The translations under genes were made by a program, and so were the position numbers. Below, piece by piece: positions 54,146 to 64,000 of a DNA stretch of 64,000 nt; position 1 is the stretch's first letter, and the number at the start of each line of letters is the position of its first letter. The stretch is from assembly GCA_029215795.1 (NCBI GenBank), contig JARDYH010000003.1:260063562-260127561 (forward strand). Reading direction: 5' to 3'. The DNA is from Anniella stebbinsi (lineage: Eukaryota > Chordata > Lepidosauria > Squamata > Anniellidae). Under the pieces are notes generated by a model. That model made no database searches. It was not told where the DNA came from and worked only from the letters and a program-made list of their open reading frames with translations.

Positions 54146-55540
54146 ACAAAATGGCGGCACTGCTCTGCCATACCCAGAATATGAGCACTGACCCCTACCA
54201 TATTTGACAAGCACTGTTTGTAAATAACGTGTTGCTAACCAAAATGGCTTTGTTCATATATATCTTTTTACTTATTCCACTTATGCCCCATCCTTCCCTC
54301 CCAGAAGGGGCTCAGAGGAACATCCAGAAAAGCTTCCAAGGGCCAGACCACTTTAGCACCACCAACAGAACTGCAGCTGGGGCCTTCAGTTCATTATCTG
54401 GGCCAACCGAAATGCCTCGGACAATCTCTTCTAACACAGGTTCCATTTACTGCTTGAACAGTAAAAGCAAGCAGTGCCCTTCTTTGTGCAGCCTCATTAA
54501 ATATCCGAAAAAATGATGTAATTATCTTTCACCAAAATCTTAAGCCTGCTATAAAATGCCACAGAAGCCAACATTTATTTTTTTAAAAAAAATCCACTCC
54601 ATTTATAATTCTATTAAAGGTAACAAGGATACAACATCTCCCTCTCTCTCTGAACACCTGCCAAGGCATCAAATGGAAATTAAAAGTCAAACATCTATAA
54701 ATAAAGGAAGATTTCATCCCTCCTACACCTTCCCTACTTTATTATCAGTTCAGCAGAACTTTCTGAACGAGGTGGGAATTTTCCTTGGGCAAAAAACTGC
54801 ATTATTCACCCTATTAGATATACACACAAATACACACACACACACACATGAAAAAATATTATGCAATTTTCAGAGGTGAAATTCAAATATTACATTAGCG
54901 ATTGCCTAATTTGTTTCTCGACTTAGAAATTAAGGGGCTTAACGACCGCATATTGACTGAATTGCCTATTAATACCAATGAGCATTGCACGTCGGGGAAC
55001 GGGGAACTTGCATTGCCTACCAATTCGTTCCTCATGACTTATTAATTGCGCCAGATGCTCAAGGAGTAGAGGGAAGGTGCTGGTTGGCGCAGCCAAGGAG
55101 CCAAGCAACAGAATGCGGAGCCAGGAACCCAGTTCCGATTCTATCTACCAGGTTCGACAGCAAACAAGCCACTCAGCCATCTGTCCATCATCTACTTGAA
55201 ACAGATCGGCGGTCCCTCTTTAGGGGACCTGGAGGCACCACAGGAAACACCTGGCAAAAGTGGCATGTTTTGCAAGCCGAAGCGTGCTGACTTCAAGGAA
55301 CTTTCAAGCTTTTTGAGCGAAACCAAGGAAAGAATGAAGCTTTGACAAGTAGCACCCTCCTCCGCTCCCCGTTCATCAGAGACAAATCATCACACAACAC
55401 CAGGTCTGAACAGACGTCAAGAGAATTGGGACGCGGGACCAATTCATACATTATGTTCAATAGGAATACACCAGAGTCTTTGGACTGGCTTTGTTTTTAA
55501 GTGTACACCTAAAAATGCAATCTGTGAATAAGACAATTAC
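54146..55540. other. Unassigned intron sequence with a CA run
   Basis: CA repeats at 54831-54849. The tract 54880-55300 contains no recognised repeat. No gene was seen. Confidence 0.45.
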
Positions 55541-56090
55541 TTAAGAACACAAGAACATAAGAAGAGCCAAGCTGGATCTGTTCCAGCATTCTGTTCACAC
55601 AGTGGCCAACCAGGCTTTGACCAGGGAACCACAAGCAGGACATGATGCAACGGCACCCTCCCACCCATGTTCCCCAGCAACTAGTGAATGCAGGCTTACT
55701 GCCTCTGCTACTGGAGGTTGCACATAGCCATCAGGACTAATAGCCATTGATAGCCTTTTCCTCCAGGAATTTGTCCAACCCCCTTTTAAAGCCACCCGAA
55801 TTGGTAGACATCACTATAGTTTGTGGAAGTGAATTCCATGGTGTGCTGTGTGAAGAAGTACTTCCTTTCATCTGCCCTGAAACTTCCACCAATTGGCTGC
55901 ATGAGATGATCCTGGGCTCTAATATTATAAGAGAGGGAGAAAAATGGCACCCTCTCCACATTCTCCATACCATGCATAATTTTGTACACCTCTATCATAT
56001 CTCCCCTTACTTGCTAAACAATCCTAGCTGTTGTAACCTTTTCTCATAGAGGAGTTGCTTCTTTCTCTTGATCAATTTAGTGCCCTTTTC
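55541..56090 (-). pseudogene. CR1-type LINE 3' end with ORF2 C-terminus
   Basis: On the minus strand two overlapping frames give the CR1 C-terminus: MIEVYKIMHGMENVERVPFF, then DERKYFFTQHTMEF, and after a frameshift NSGGFKRGLDKFLEEKAING and a stop. The 3' untranslated part follows, with GGGGAACATGGGTGGGAGGG and CTTATGTTCTTGTG-type words ending near 55541. It is the longest CR1 remnant here and is 5'-truncated and frameshifted. Confidence 0.92.
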
Positions 56091-57263
56091 AGTACTTCGT
56101 AGCACCACAATATCCTTTTTAGGTGTCGTGCAAAATGTTTATGTGTGTGGGGGGGAGGGAGTTACATACGAAGAGGTAGTCTGTGATGTATTTTCCAAGG
56201 TAAAGCTCTGGCCAATTTCTGGGAAATATGAGCCATAGTGTGCCACTGCATTCATGTCCTGCTGTGGGCTTCCCTGTCATGGATTCCCTTTCTTTCCAGC
56301 ATTCACATATACTGGCAAACTGAAACAGGACACCCAATCAGTGAGACTTCTTTTACTGGCGGAAATGCCACAGTGAAAAGCTTAATGGTTACACATTTCA
56401 AAACTACTTAAAGCTGATCGATGGTCAGAAAGCTTTAGGCATCAAGATAACGTACCGTCAAAATGCTACTCACTACAATAACAACCTGGTTTCCCAGTTG
56501 CCATCTCAACGGTTCCAAAAACAGGTTCCAAACCCGACCAACGGAGGGGTAAGGTTTCTAATATGATCCTTCAGGCAATCACAATGGGACATTCTTGGAA
56601 GGCTTAACAAACCACCCCAAGGGTGCTAGTCCAAACGCAGCCACACATTGCCAACTCAGAGTCTATGGCCACAGCCTAAACAAGATAATGGGGTGGGTAA
56701 AAATCTCAGGTACAAGAACTCCCTGCCACCTGAGTCTGCAAAAAAATAATAAAAAAATCCAACAATAAAAATCAACTCCAGTCTACCCTTACAATGACTG
56801 GTTGATGAACAAACACACACAATCCACAACAGGTGAGAGTTCAAGTCTGTGAAAAGCCTCACAGTACTTTCCATGGCACAGTCCTTAGAAATCCAAAGTT
56901 CGAATAGGAGAGAGTCCATGCACAGAGTGCTTTCAAAGTCCCAAATGGTGATGGATCCAAACAGGAAGGTATTTCATGCCATGAGTTGAAAGATGATCCC
57001 AACAAGGCTTCTTGTCTTTGCTCCAGCTAAAGGGAGGCGTAGGTCTGCCTCCAACCACTTGACAGACAGGGCTGTAGCCCGTAAGCCATGCCCATGTCCA
57101 TACAGGGTGGCACTGTTCAGCCCACCAAGATGATGCTACAATCCGACTCCTTCAATAAGGGCCTCCATCTTTCTATCATTCTCAAGTTCCCAGGGAAACT
57201 TTACAGTCTCAAGGTCAAGGGAGGGGATGAACTCTTTCCCTGAGAATCCAGACAGATATAAGC
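56091..57263. other. Unassigned intron sequence
   Basis: Nothing recognised. Confidence 0.45.
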
Positions 57264-57357
57264 TTGCACAGACATTCCAAACTAGTTCTAATTAAATCTA
57301 TCTACAACCTGCAAGGCCTTCTGGCCTCGCTGAACGCTAGACCTGACATTCCCTTAA
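57264..57357 (+). repeat. GCTTGCACAG repeat, copy 3
   Basis: GCTTGCACAGACATTCCAAA, CTAGTTCTAATTAAATC and GGCCTCGCTGAACGCTAGAC follow the order of the copies at 39796 and 40045. The upstream words CTGAGAATCCAGACAGATAT also match those before 40045. Confidence 0.65.
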
Positions 57358-57440
57358 GCATCTGGTTGGTGACTATGAGAACAGAATGCTGGACTAGATA
57401 GGCCTTTGGTCCAACCTAGCATGGTTCTTCTGGTGTTCTT
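57358..57440 (+). repeat. CR1-type LINE 3' end fragment
   Basis: ATCTGGTTGGTGACTATGAG, AACAGAATGCTGGACTAGAT and GGCCTTTGGTCCAACCTAGC. Confidence 0.75.
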
Positions 57441-57530
57441 AGGGCTACAATCCTATACTCATTTCTCCAGTAACAAGCCCAATTGAACTCAATGGAACGT
57501 ACTTCTGAGTACACATGTATAGAATTGTAA
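57441..57530 (-). repeat. ACTCAGAAGCAAG repeat family, inverted copy
   Basis: GGCTACAATCCTATACTCAT, CAATTGAACTCAATGGAACG and TACTTCTGAGTACACATG are the inverse of 48500-48590. Confidence 0.6.
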
Positions 57531-58576
57531 TGCTAGTCCAGCAGATACACAAGCCAAAATGAAGGTCATTTGAACACCGCAACTGAGAAACAGGCCAGCA
57601 TGGGGAAAAGTGGGTGGAGAAACCATGATAGGTAGGATTCAAATTGAATCCAGTTGTAAACCTGTATTTGCACATATGCTTTTAGCCAGATTCTGAACTG
57701 AACACTGAAAATCTAATGTCATTTTGTACATTTCACATGACACAGTTGAAGGAAAGGGAAAGGAAAACAGCTTTGATCAAAACCTGAGTGGCATGCAAGT
57801 TCTCAACAACTGTGGCTTTCTGAGTTTGTCAAGGCAAACAAATACTTGTAGCGCTGGGAAATAAAATATACACAGATACGCACAACGTTTTTCTTTCAGA
57901 GAAAATTACTGTTATGTTACGAATAATAATAATGACGCTCATGGCGAATACAAAGCCCACTATTCAGCGAGATGTCAAGGTGCTAATATTATACATATAA
58001 TTCCTCTGCTCCCCCCCCCCATCTGCAAACACACTTGCCTCCCCAACTCCATTAGCTGTCAGGCCAAGCAGCTGAATTCTTTTAATTGCTGTCAGGTAGG
58101 ATTATATCACCTACCTTAAATAAGCACTCTGGTAGAGCCACACTCAACCGTTCACAATTCATTTGATTTGCCGAGTAATAACCCAGGAAACGGAGCCTTT
58201 AAATTCATGACGCTAAAGTTTCCTCATCAGCATTGTGAATAAATTCAGCACTGAAAATTCATGGGTAAGAAACCGGGATGCTGAAGGGCAAAAGCGTTGG
58301 AGACAGGGGCAATTTGAATGATGTAAAAGCCTTTCCCAACTAATGCCACCAAGCAGTGATTTGTTTTAATCATTATAATTATTTTTGCATGGTGGAGAGG
58401 GAGCTTAGCGTGGTCGATTTTGGAGCTTTCTCACTTTTAGGAGCCCTACCCACACTGAGCTTTCTGTTCAGAAACACTGGCATGCCATAGGAGTCAATTC
58501 ATGCTGGAGACTATTCCATTTGTATGTGCCTGTCTGTACATCACACACACAGATGTACAGACAGGCACACACAATT
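57531..58576. other. Intron sequence with a possible conserved block and a hairpin
   Basis: 57850-58440 resembles no repeat of this window and is listed as a conserved non-coding candidate by exclusion. A perfect 18-bp inverted repeat lies at 58525-58569. Confidence 0.3.
58525..58569. repeat. Perfect 18-bp hairpin with CA loop
   Basis: TGTGCCTGTCTGTACATC (58525-58542) and GATGTACAGACAGGCACA (58552-58569) are exact inverses, separated by nine bases of ACACACACA. The loop is a CA repeat. Confidence 0.95.
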
Positions 58577-58790
58577 CATAAATTAATATATTTATATAAC
58601 ACCTTCCCAGCATAGTCCTCTGGGCAGTTTTCCAAGGCATTAAAGTGGTAAAAGAAGAAAACCTAGACACCAAAGAGAGTCAAATCCCCACCATGGCACA
58701 ACTGAATACATTAAAAAAAAAAAACCCAGCAAAGCTAAAACAATAACCTCAGCAAAAATTAAACCTGAAAGATGATTTAAAATCTTAAAA
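58577..58790 (-). repeat. L2-clade LINE 3' tail
   Basis: AATATATTTATATAACACCT, then AGTCCTCTGGGCAGTTTTCC and the AT-rich 3' part with TTAAAATCTTAAAACAG. Diverged. Confidence 0.6.
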
Positions 58791-58869
58791 CAGCCTTAAG
58801 GTTGACTTAAGAATATCAAAATCCATGGAAGAATAGAGATCCTGGTGATGTCCATCATTTGGTTGGTTT

Positions 58870-59100
58870 GGATGGGAGATAAGTCGATCAATGGCTACTA
58901 GTCCTGATTGTTATATACTACTACATATACTATTTCTGGGATCAGAAGCCTTTGTTTCTGCATACCAGTTGCTGGGGAAGATGAGCAGGAGGGTGCTATA
59001 ACCTGCTTGTGAGCTTCCCAAAGACAGCTGGTTGGCCATTATTTACAAAATACTGGATGAGATGGACCCTTGGTCTGATTCATCATGGCTCTTCTTATAT
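58870..59100 (+). repeat. CR1-type LINE 3' end fragment
   Basis: TCAATGGCTACTAGTCCTGA, GTTGCTGGGGAAGATGAGCA, GACAGCTGGTTGGCCATT and CTTGGTCTGATTCATCATGG keep the CR1 3' order. Confidence 0.75.
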
Positions 59101-59104
59101 TTGT

Positions 59105-59315
59105 AGGTTTCTTAAGGTTCAAATAAAACAATAATGTAGGTGCCAGATAAGCTTCTCTTGGAAGAGCATTCCACAATCAAGGGACCGCCAATGGTAAGGC
59201 CTTCACGTGCTGCAATGGCCTCTAAAGATAATCTTAAGGTCTCAGAGGGTGAACATGGAAGGAGAAAATTATTCAGGCAAAGAGCTCCTAACCCATTTAG
59301 GGCTTTTAAAGTTAA
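59105..59315 (-). pseudogene. L2-clade LINE ORF2 C-terminal fragment
   Basis: The minus-strand frame at 59112-59366 reads LTLKALNGLGALCLNNFLLP and then CSPSETLRLS, an L2 C-terminal tail as at 5434 and 19850. The downstream AFSTVAP-LWN block is worn. No 3' tail is seen. Confidence 0.65.
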
Positions 59316-59936
59316 AGTAGAGTACCCGCTTTGTATGCAGAAGGGCCCAGATTCGTTCCATGGCACCTCCAGGTAGAGCAGGAAAAAATTCTGCCTGAAA
59401 CTCGGGATGCATGAGAAATTTGTTTCAGCTCATTTTTGATCCGTATTTACCCAGTTTGCATGTTCCAGATCAAACACGGACTGCGGTCAAAACCCGCACA
59501 TTTCCGAGCTTGCGATGTGATTCGCGTACCAAAACAAATGTGTTTGACGGCATGCAAATATTTGGACAATATATGCAAAAATATGTACTTCTGGAAAATG
59601 CACACAAATATGCTTTAATTCAGGGGAGAAGAATGCATACATTTAAAAGATGCACACAATTGATGCACACATTCTGAAGAAAATGCATGAAAATATGAAT
59701 GGATTTTCATGCGAAAAGGAAAACAAAACACAGCTTGCAATCTGATGAGGACTCGAGTCGGAACGAACTGCGAGATGGAATTTGGAGAACTTTGTCGAGC
59801 TATTGTTTTGATGATTTGCACATCCCTATCTGAAACCCTGGAGGGTTGCTGCTAAGCAGTGTCCACAATAGCGGGCTAGATGGACCAAAGCTCTGGCTCA
59901 GTAGAAGGCATCTTTCTATGTTCCTACGTTATTAAG
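59316..59936 (+). repeat. tRNA-Ala-derived SINE, split by a hAT-type MITE
   Basis: The head GTAGAGTACCCGCTTTGTAT, GCAGAAGGGCCCAGATTCGT, TCC has the Ala-type anticodon arm and box B. The body ACCTCCAGGTAGAGCAGG is followed, after the insert, by CTGAAACCCTGGAGGGTTGC and GCTAGATGGACCAAAGCTC, CTATGTTCCTAC. Confidence 0.85.
59402..59828. mobile_element. 427-bp hAT-type MITE inserted in the SINE
   Basis: The ends are TCGGGATGCATGAG and the inverse of TAGGGATGTGCAAATC. It is flanked by CCTGAAAC (59394-59401) and TCTGAAAC (59829-59836), an 8-bp duplication with one change. The inside is rich in TGCATG/AAATGCACA words. A fragment of it is at 12770-12930. Confidence 0.85.
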
Positions 59937-60453
59937 TTTCTGGGGAACCCCAACATTCCCAGGACCTGACAACCACATGCCTATAATTCCAAAATGGCCT
60001 CATAAAGCAAATGACAGCCAGGAGAGGGGGGGAAACAGTTTTGGTGATATTTGGAACTCATCTGCAGCAGAACTGTTAAACAGAGATGAAAAGGTTGAGC
60101 CAACTTTCCTTTCACCTTCCTCCCCTTATGTTCTATCAGATCACTGATTTCTTTCTTTCTTTCTTCCCCTCCCTTCCCCGAATTCCAGCTTGGCTCATGC
60201 CGAAAAAAGTGACATATTGTGTCATTATGGTAATTGCAGGAAAAGATTTATCCTGCTCCTTTTGAGTGACAAGCTAACTGGCAGAGTCCAAGGAAGGAGA
60301 TCAGAAGTGACAAATGAGTGTATTATGCTTTGAACTATTTGTTTTTCATAGTTCTGGTAATTACTGAGCATGGGCTGCTCTACCCACTGAAGCCCCTAAT
60401 AGTGTTGGTTGAAATGAGCACACTGTTGTTGTTGTGTTATCATCAGTAAAATT

Positions 60454-60490
<37 letters not shown>

Positions 60491-61659
60491 GTATGCCACA
60501 TTTTATCCATCAGCCCGGCATGTTTTTAAATGATGTTTCTCGCATAATGCAGTGCAAAAACAGGCCATGTTCGGACTACCACAGAATTATCATAAGGTTG
60601 TATTAGGCTCCAACAGTGAAGCATGTAAGTACATGGTTTATATTTATTCAGATTATTTGACAAACTTAGCTCAGTACCAGATACCCTGACTGACAGCCGT
60701 TCTTCAGCTTCTCAAATGGAGGAATTTCACAGGCCTGTTATTAAGGGACACTTCCTACATCACATCATTTAGATGTATCATTTAGAAGTTGATCCAGATT
60801 TAGGTGCATGCAAATGAACTGGCATAAAACACTTTCTTTCTCTACCTCTCCTCCCCCCCTGGTAGGCTCTCCAGCCTCCTGAAAATCCTACACAGAGGAG
60901 GGGGGACCTGACTGAACAGGATGAGCTGTGGTGTACTGGGAAAGCAGAGATCCCCCCAAAATGGGCAGAGACACCTTCTGTCCATGGAAGGCAAATACTG
61001 AATTCAAAAAATAGAAAGTGTGAATGAATCAGACATTTGCTTGCAAACATATGCACCATTTACATATACACACTTGTCAGAGAGCTAGGATTGGCTGCAG
61101 CCCCGTTAATTGAACTATAGCGGCAAACCCAGTTTTGTCTCTGCATAATATGTAAAATTGGATACGTTTTATTTTTTTTTCAACTGTAGTTGCCAAGGAC
61201 GGAACCGGAGATCTTTTCTATCCAAAATACATGCTTTGATCAGCAATTTCAATCTCCCTCCCTTGAATTATCTGTCCCTCAAACTGTGTTGCTTCTCATA
61301 ATTAATATTATGGAAGATTCTTAATTTTGGGCTCATGGTATTCTCTCATGGTAACACGCTGAAAATATTAGGACTTACATTCCCTTGGGTTTTATCAATT
61401 CTCTCGGTAAGCAGTGGAAAACTCAGGGTCAAATGTGAACAGAGGGCAACTGACCTTCGGCCAATAAGTCAGACAGTACAAACAATCTCTCCCCACACCC
61501 ACTGAGGGGGAAAAGACTACCATTTGCAGATGGGAGAAGGGGGGATTGGGTAATATGTGGATGCTTTTTCAAAAAAGGGAACAGGGAATAAATGGAACTG
61601 TTCTGCCCAAAATCTGAATTATGAGTAATAAGTCAGAGAGGCTGACTTATTACTCTGAT
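59937..61659. other. Unassigned intron sequence, simple repeats and a hairpin
   Basis: A GATA run lies at 60454-60490. 60180-60420 is a repeat-free block (conserved non-coding candidate by exclusion). A hairpin lies at 61623-61655. No gene was recognised. Confidence 0.45.
61623..61655. repeat. Perfect 14-bp hairpin with a 5-base loop
   Basis: GAGTAATAAGTCAG (61623-61636) and CTGACTTATTACTC (61642-61655) are exact inverses separated by AGAGG. Confidence 0.95.
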
Positions 61660-62280
61660 TCCTGTCTCTCCTCAGACGGTTGCTCAAAAGCCTGTCGTGA
61701 AATAGCATGAAGGGGGGGTGTCACACAACAACCAGGACTGCACTGTCCACTAGCCGAGTCCCATGGAAACTGACACATCAGTGTGGACATCGGCAGGGAG
61801 GAAGACAGCTGCCCAGGCATAAGCTCCCTCCCTGATGTCCATGCCAAATTGTGAGCATCCAGGGGGTTGGTCCAGTGGTGTGCCTGGTGCCAGAAGTGGT
61901 GGAGTATCCCCTGTCTGGACCCCCCTTCATGCAATTAGGGATGCTGTGAACACCCGAATGGGTCTGAGAGGCCTGTGTTCAGCTCCCGGACTCAGTCGGA
62001 TGCTCGCGACACAAGCACAGACCCCTGACCCTCACCTGCAAAGCCTCGGTGAATGCTTGGGGGCCACCTGCCCAGGTGCCAAAATTGCAAACACCCCCCC
62101 ACATTGTGTCAATGGCAAGCACAATCAATGCAGGAAGGGGGAAGTACATGATTTCGGCATGCGGGTGGGCGGCTGCCAAGTGCTCGCTGGGTCAAGTTGG
62201 GCCTCACAAGAGGCCTGGCAAGCTGGAAGGCAGCAGTGACAGGGAGAGTTGCCCCCCAGCTAAGCTCAGGTGAGTTCAGC
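61660..62280. repeat. GC-richer tract, possibly transposon-derived
   Basis: AATGGGTCTGAGAGGCCTG, CCCGGACTCAGTCGGATGC and CGCGACACAAGC recall tracts near 25440, 35460 and 48080. The 134-codon frame at 61835-62239 shows no domain. The borders are not clear. Confidence 0.35.
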
Positions 62281-63919
62281 CACCCCTACAAGAAATGGAA
62301 CATGGGAAGGGACTCCTGTTGTCAGGAAATTATGCTGAATGTGAAATTGACAAGAAATCTGGGTGTTCTTGCTCAAGGAAAACCTCTACAAGGATTTGTG
62401 GTGCACCTAAAAGAATGTCAGCGTGAATTTTAGCAAATTGCCAATGGCAAGGAAGAGGGTAATTTGCACATAGCTATAGCATGTGGCATTCCCTGTCATG
62501 CTAGTCCTCTTTTGGGTGGCAAGCTATGGCATTGCACATCATCACCGCTACCGCTGTGCATCAGGTGATAGCGGCTGTTTCTAGTACCATCACACTAAGT
62601 CAAGATGCTGCGCTGGTGACATTTCACTGGTCCCCTGCTGAAGGCTTTTCAACGCAAGTTCTTATGGCCAACCAGAAGCGAGAATTTGTAACTGCGGGAG
62701 CACACACGATTAAAGGAAATCATAAAGTGACCCTGCCCCCAGTGATCTGATAGGAAGATCTTGAAAATGGGGTTGCTATAATAGTAACGAAGAACAAGTA
62801 CCCCCCCACACACAGACACACACACATAGTTTATGGGATATGGGTTACAGGGAAACAGATGGATTTCAAAGCCAATGCAAAATGGTTCTAGTGTGGACTA
62901 TTTGGTAAACAGTCTGAAATCACTGCTGTAAGCAATGAAATCTCAAGTAGCTTTTTATCTGTTCAACTCTCTCTTTATTTTAATAAGATAAAATGAAATG
63001 GCAGCAACTCGCAGTCAGTTGACTGACGCAGTAGAGATATAATCACTTCCCGAATGAAGGCCGTTGGAAAAAAAAGGCTTGGAAATCTATAAATGACTGC
63101 ATTGCTTAGCTTTAAAATTTGCTTAAATTAATCTTTACAGTCCATATGGGAACAACAGCACTCTATCATGGCATAAATGTTTATCTCCGTGACATCAATC
63201 AGTAATTAAGCTGAATTATTTAAACCTCTATTGTGATTGTTGCTGCTACTGCTCAGTTCTCCGCTCTCAGAAGATGAAGCGGTCTTATACCCACATGGGC
63301 TCAATTCTTGGGGAGATGGCTGTAAAGTCGGAAGCTGCCTTTCTGAAGATTTATTTTTGTTTCTTTTGGAGGGGGGGTCTTTGGCATTTATAGCAACAGC
63401 GCCATCTCCTCCAAAAGCTGCAGTTAAACAAGAGTGCCGTATTTTTGGAACAGCCGACAGTTTAAAAGTGCATTGTGAATACTAACATATTCCAGTAAAT
63501 TAGTTTGCACTCATTATCATAAGCAATTACTTACTGTTTAGATGTTGCCGGTATTAAATTGGCAAGCAATTTGCAAGAATTAAAATGCAACGGTATGAAA
63601 AAAAAAATAAAGGAAGACGATGGAACCCTCCTGCATTCCAAGGCTATAAAAAGACGAAACTGTTTTGAAAGGCAAAGGACAAGTCATATATATATATATA
63701 TATATATATAGTCACATGTCAATATCTAAAGCAGGGACAGACAACAGACAGATGGGAGGTGTGGAGCTGGGATTCCAGACCACAGTCTACAGTACAAATG
63801 CAATATAGAGGACATTACTTGCACGTGCCCAGCGCTGAGCATCTAGTCCATCCTGCTGTTTTCCACATTGTCCAGCCAAGTGTTTCTGGAAAGCTCACAA
63901 GGAGGCCATGAAGGTGACA
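62281..63919. other. Unassigned intron sequence with a TA run
   Basis: 62930-63650 is AT-rich and resembles no repeat here (conserved non-coding candidate by exclusion). A TA run lies at 63686-63710. Confidence 0.35.
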
Positions 63920-64000
63920 TTCATTCATTCACTCATTCATTTATTATAAGTATTTCTAAACTGCCCTTCAGTTATATTCCCAGGGAAGTTTACAAAATGA
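63920..64000 (-). repeat. L2-clade LINE 3' tail, cut by the window edge
   Basis: ATTC repeats followed by TTATTATAAGTATTTCTAAA, CTGCCCTTCAGTTATATTCC and CAGGGAAGTTTACAAAATGA are the inverted L2-type 3' end. Confidence 0.65.

Noticed and set aside
41107..64000. The beta-specific first exon and promoter of NRXN1
   Set aside because: I looked for a GC-rich block with a signal-peptide frame ending in a His-Gly-rich region and a donor in the right phase upstream of the exon. Nothing fitted. It probably lies beyond the window.
1..64000. CRISPR array, operon, phage or bacterial features
   Set aside because: All regular repeats here are dispersed transposons, microsatellites or one palindromic array in a vertebrate intron.

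Overview
The window is vertebrate chromosomal DNA, most likely from a squamate reptile (lizard or snake). It lies inside one very large gene, neurexin-1 (NRXN1), read on the minus strand. The only host coding sequence I can support is one 182-bp internal exon at 40903-41084. It has a consensus acceptor and donor, a phase pattern that fits the neurexin LNS6 (beta LNS) domain, and the neuroligin- and calcium-contact residues of that part of the domain. Everything from 40902 down to 1 is then the downstream intron, and everything from 41085 up to 64000 is the upstream intron. The squamate call rests on the repeat mix: CR1 and L2 LINE tails, a Penelope-like element, tRNA-Ala-derived SINEs and many palindromic hAT-type MITEs. 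No species can be named.

Repeat layout. The dominant family is a fold-back hAT-type MITE of about 320 bp with TAGGGTGACC or TAGGCTGACC ends. Copies or fragments lie at 1-21, 3271, 5943, 7299, 9670, 14469, 17392, 31562 (with a younger copy nested at 31704), 33605, 38676, 39331, 42121, 50332 and 51621. Five copies have exact 8-bp target duplications. A second MITE family of about 420-540 bp with GGCC-TCTACAC ends occurs five times (13023, 18749, 34155, 46138, 53424). A third, with GGCCAGATCTACAC ends, occurs three times (147, 25984, 30018). Retroelements are a decayed LINE reverse transcriptase at 7740-9623, CR1 3' ends (the best at 55541-56090), many L2-clade 3' ends (the best at 5214, 19850 and 20242) and SINEs at 3165, 20964, 30905, 35500 and 59316.

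The most striking structures are: (1) a 1.8-kb hAT-type element at 21786-23593 with an exact 8-bp target duplication, carrying five tandem units of about 242 bp, each a near-perfect GC-rich palindrome of about 187 bp, plus a separate 63-bp hairpin; (2) a 382-bp MITE at 31704-32085 that is almost wholly one palindrome and sits inside an older family member; (3) a Penelope-like insertion at 27929-28204 with 58-bp inverted arms, a 13-bp target duplication and a decayed hammerhead-ribozyme-like core; and (4) several series of hairpins (2030-2560, 44165-45400, 45507-45650) that look like non-autonomous transposons.

The remaining intron sequence is mostly unrecognised, AT-rich and apparently single-copy. 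A few blocks (16500-17110, 37740-38150, 57850-58440, 60180-60420, 62930-63650) look like candidates for conserved non-coding sequence, but that cannot be judged from one genome. No bacterial, viral, CRISPR, tRNA-gene or rRNA features were seen. The longest open frames other than the exon and the retroelement remnants are chance frames through repeats.
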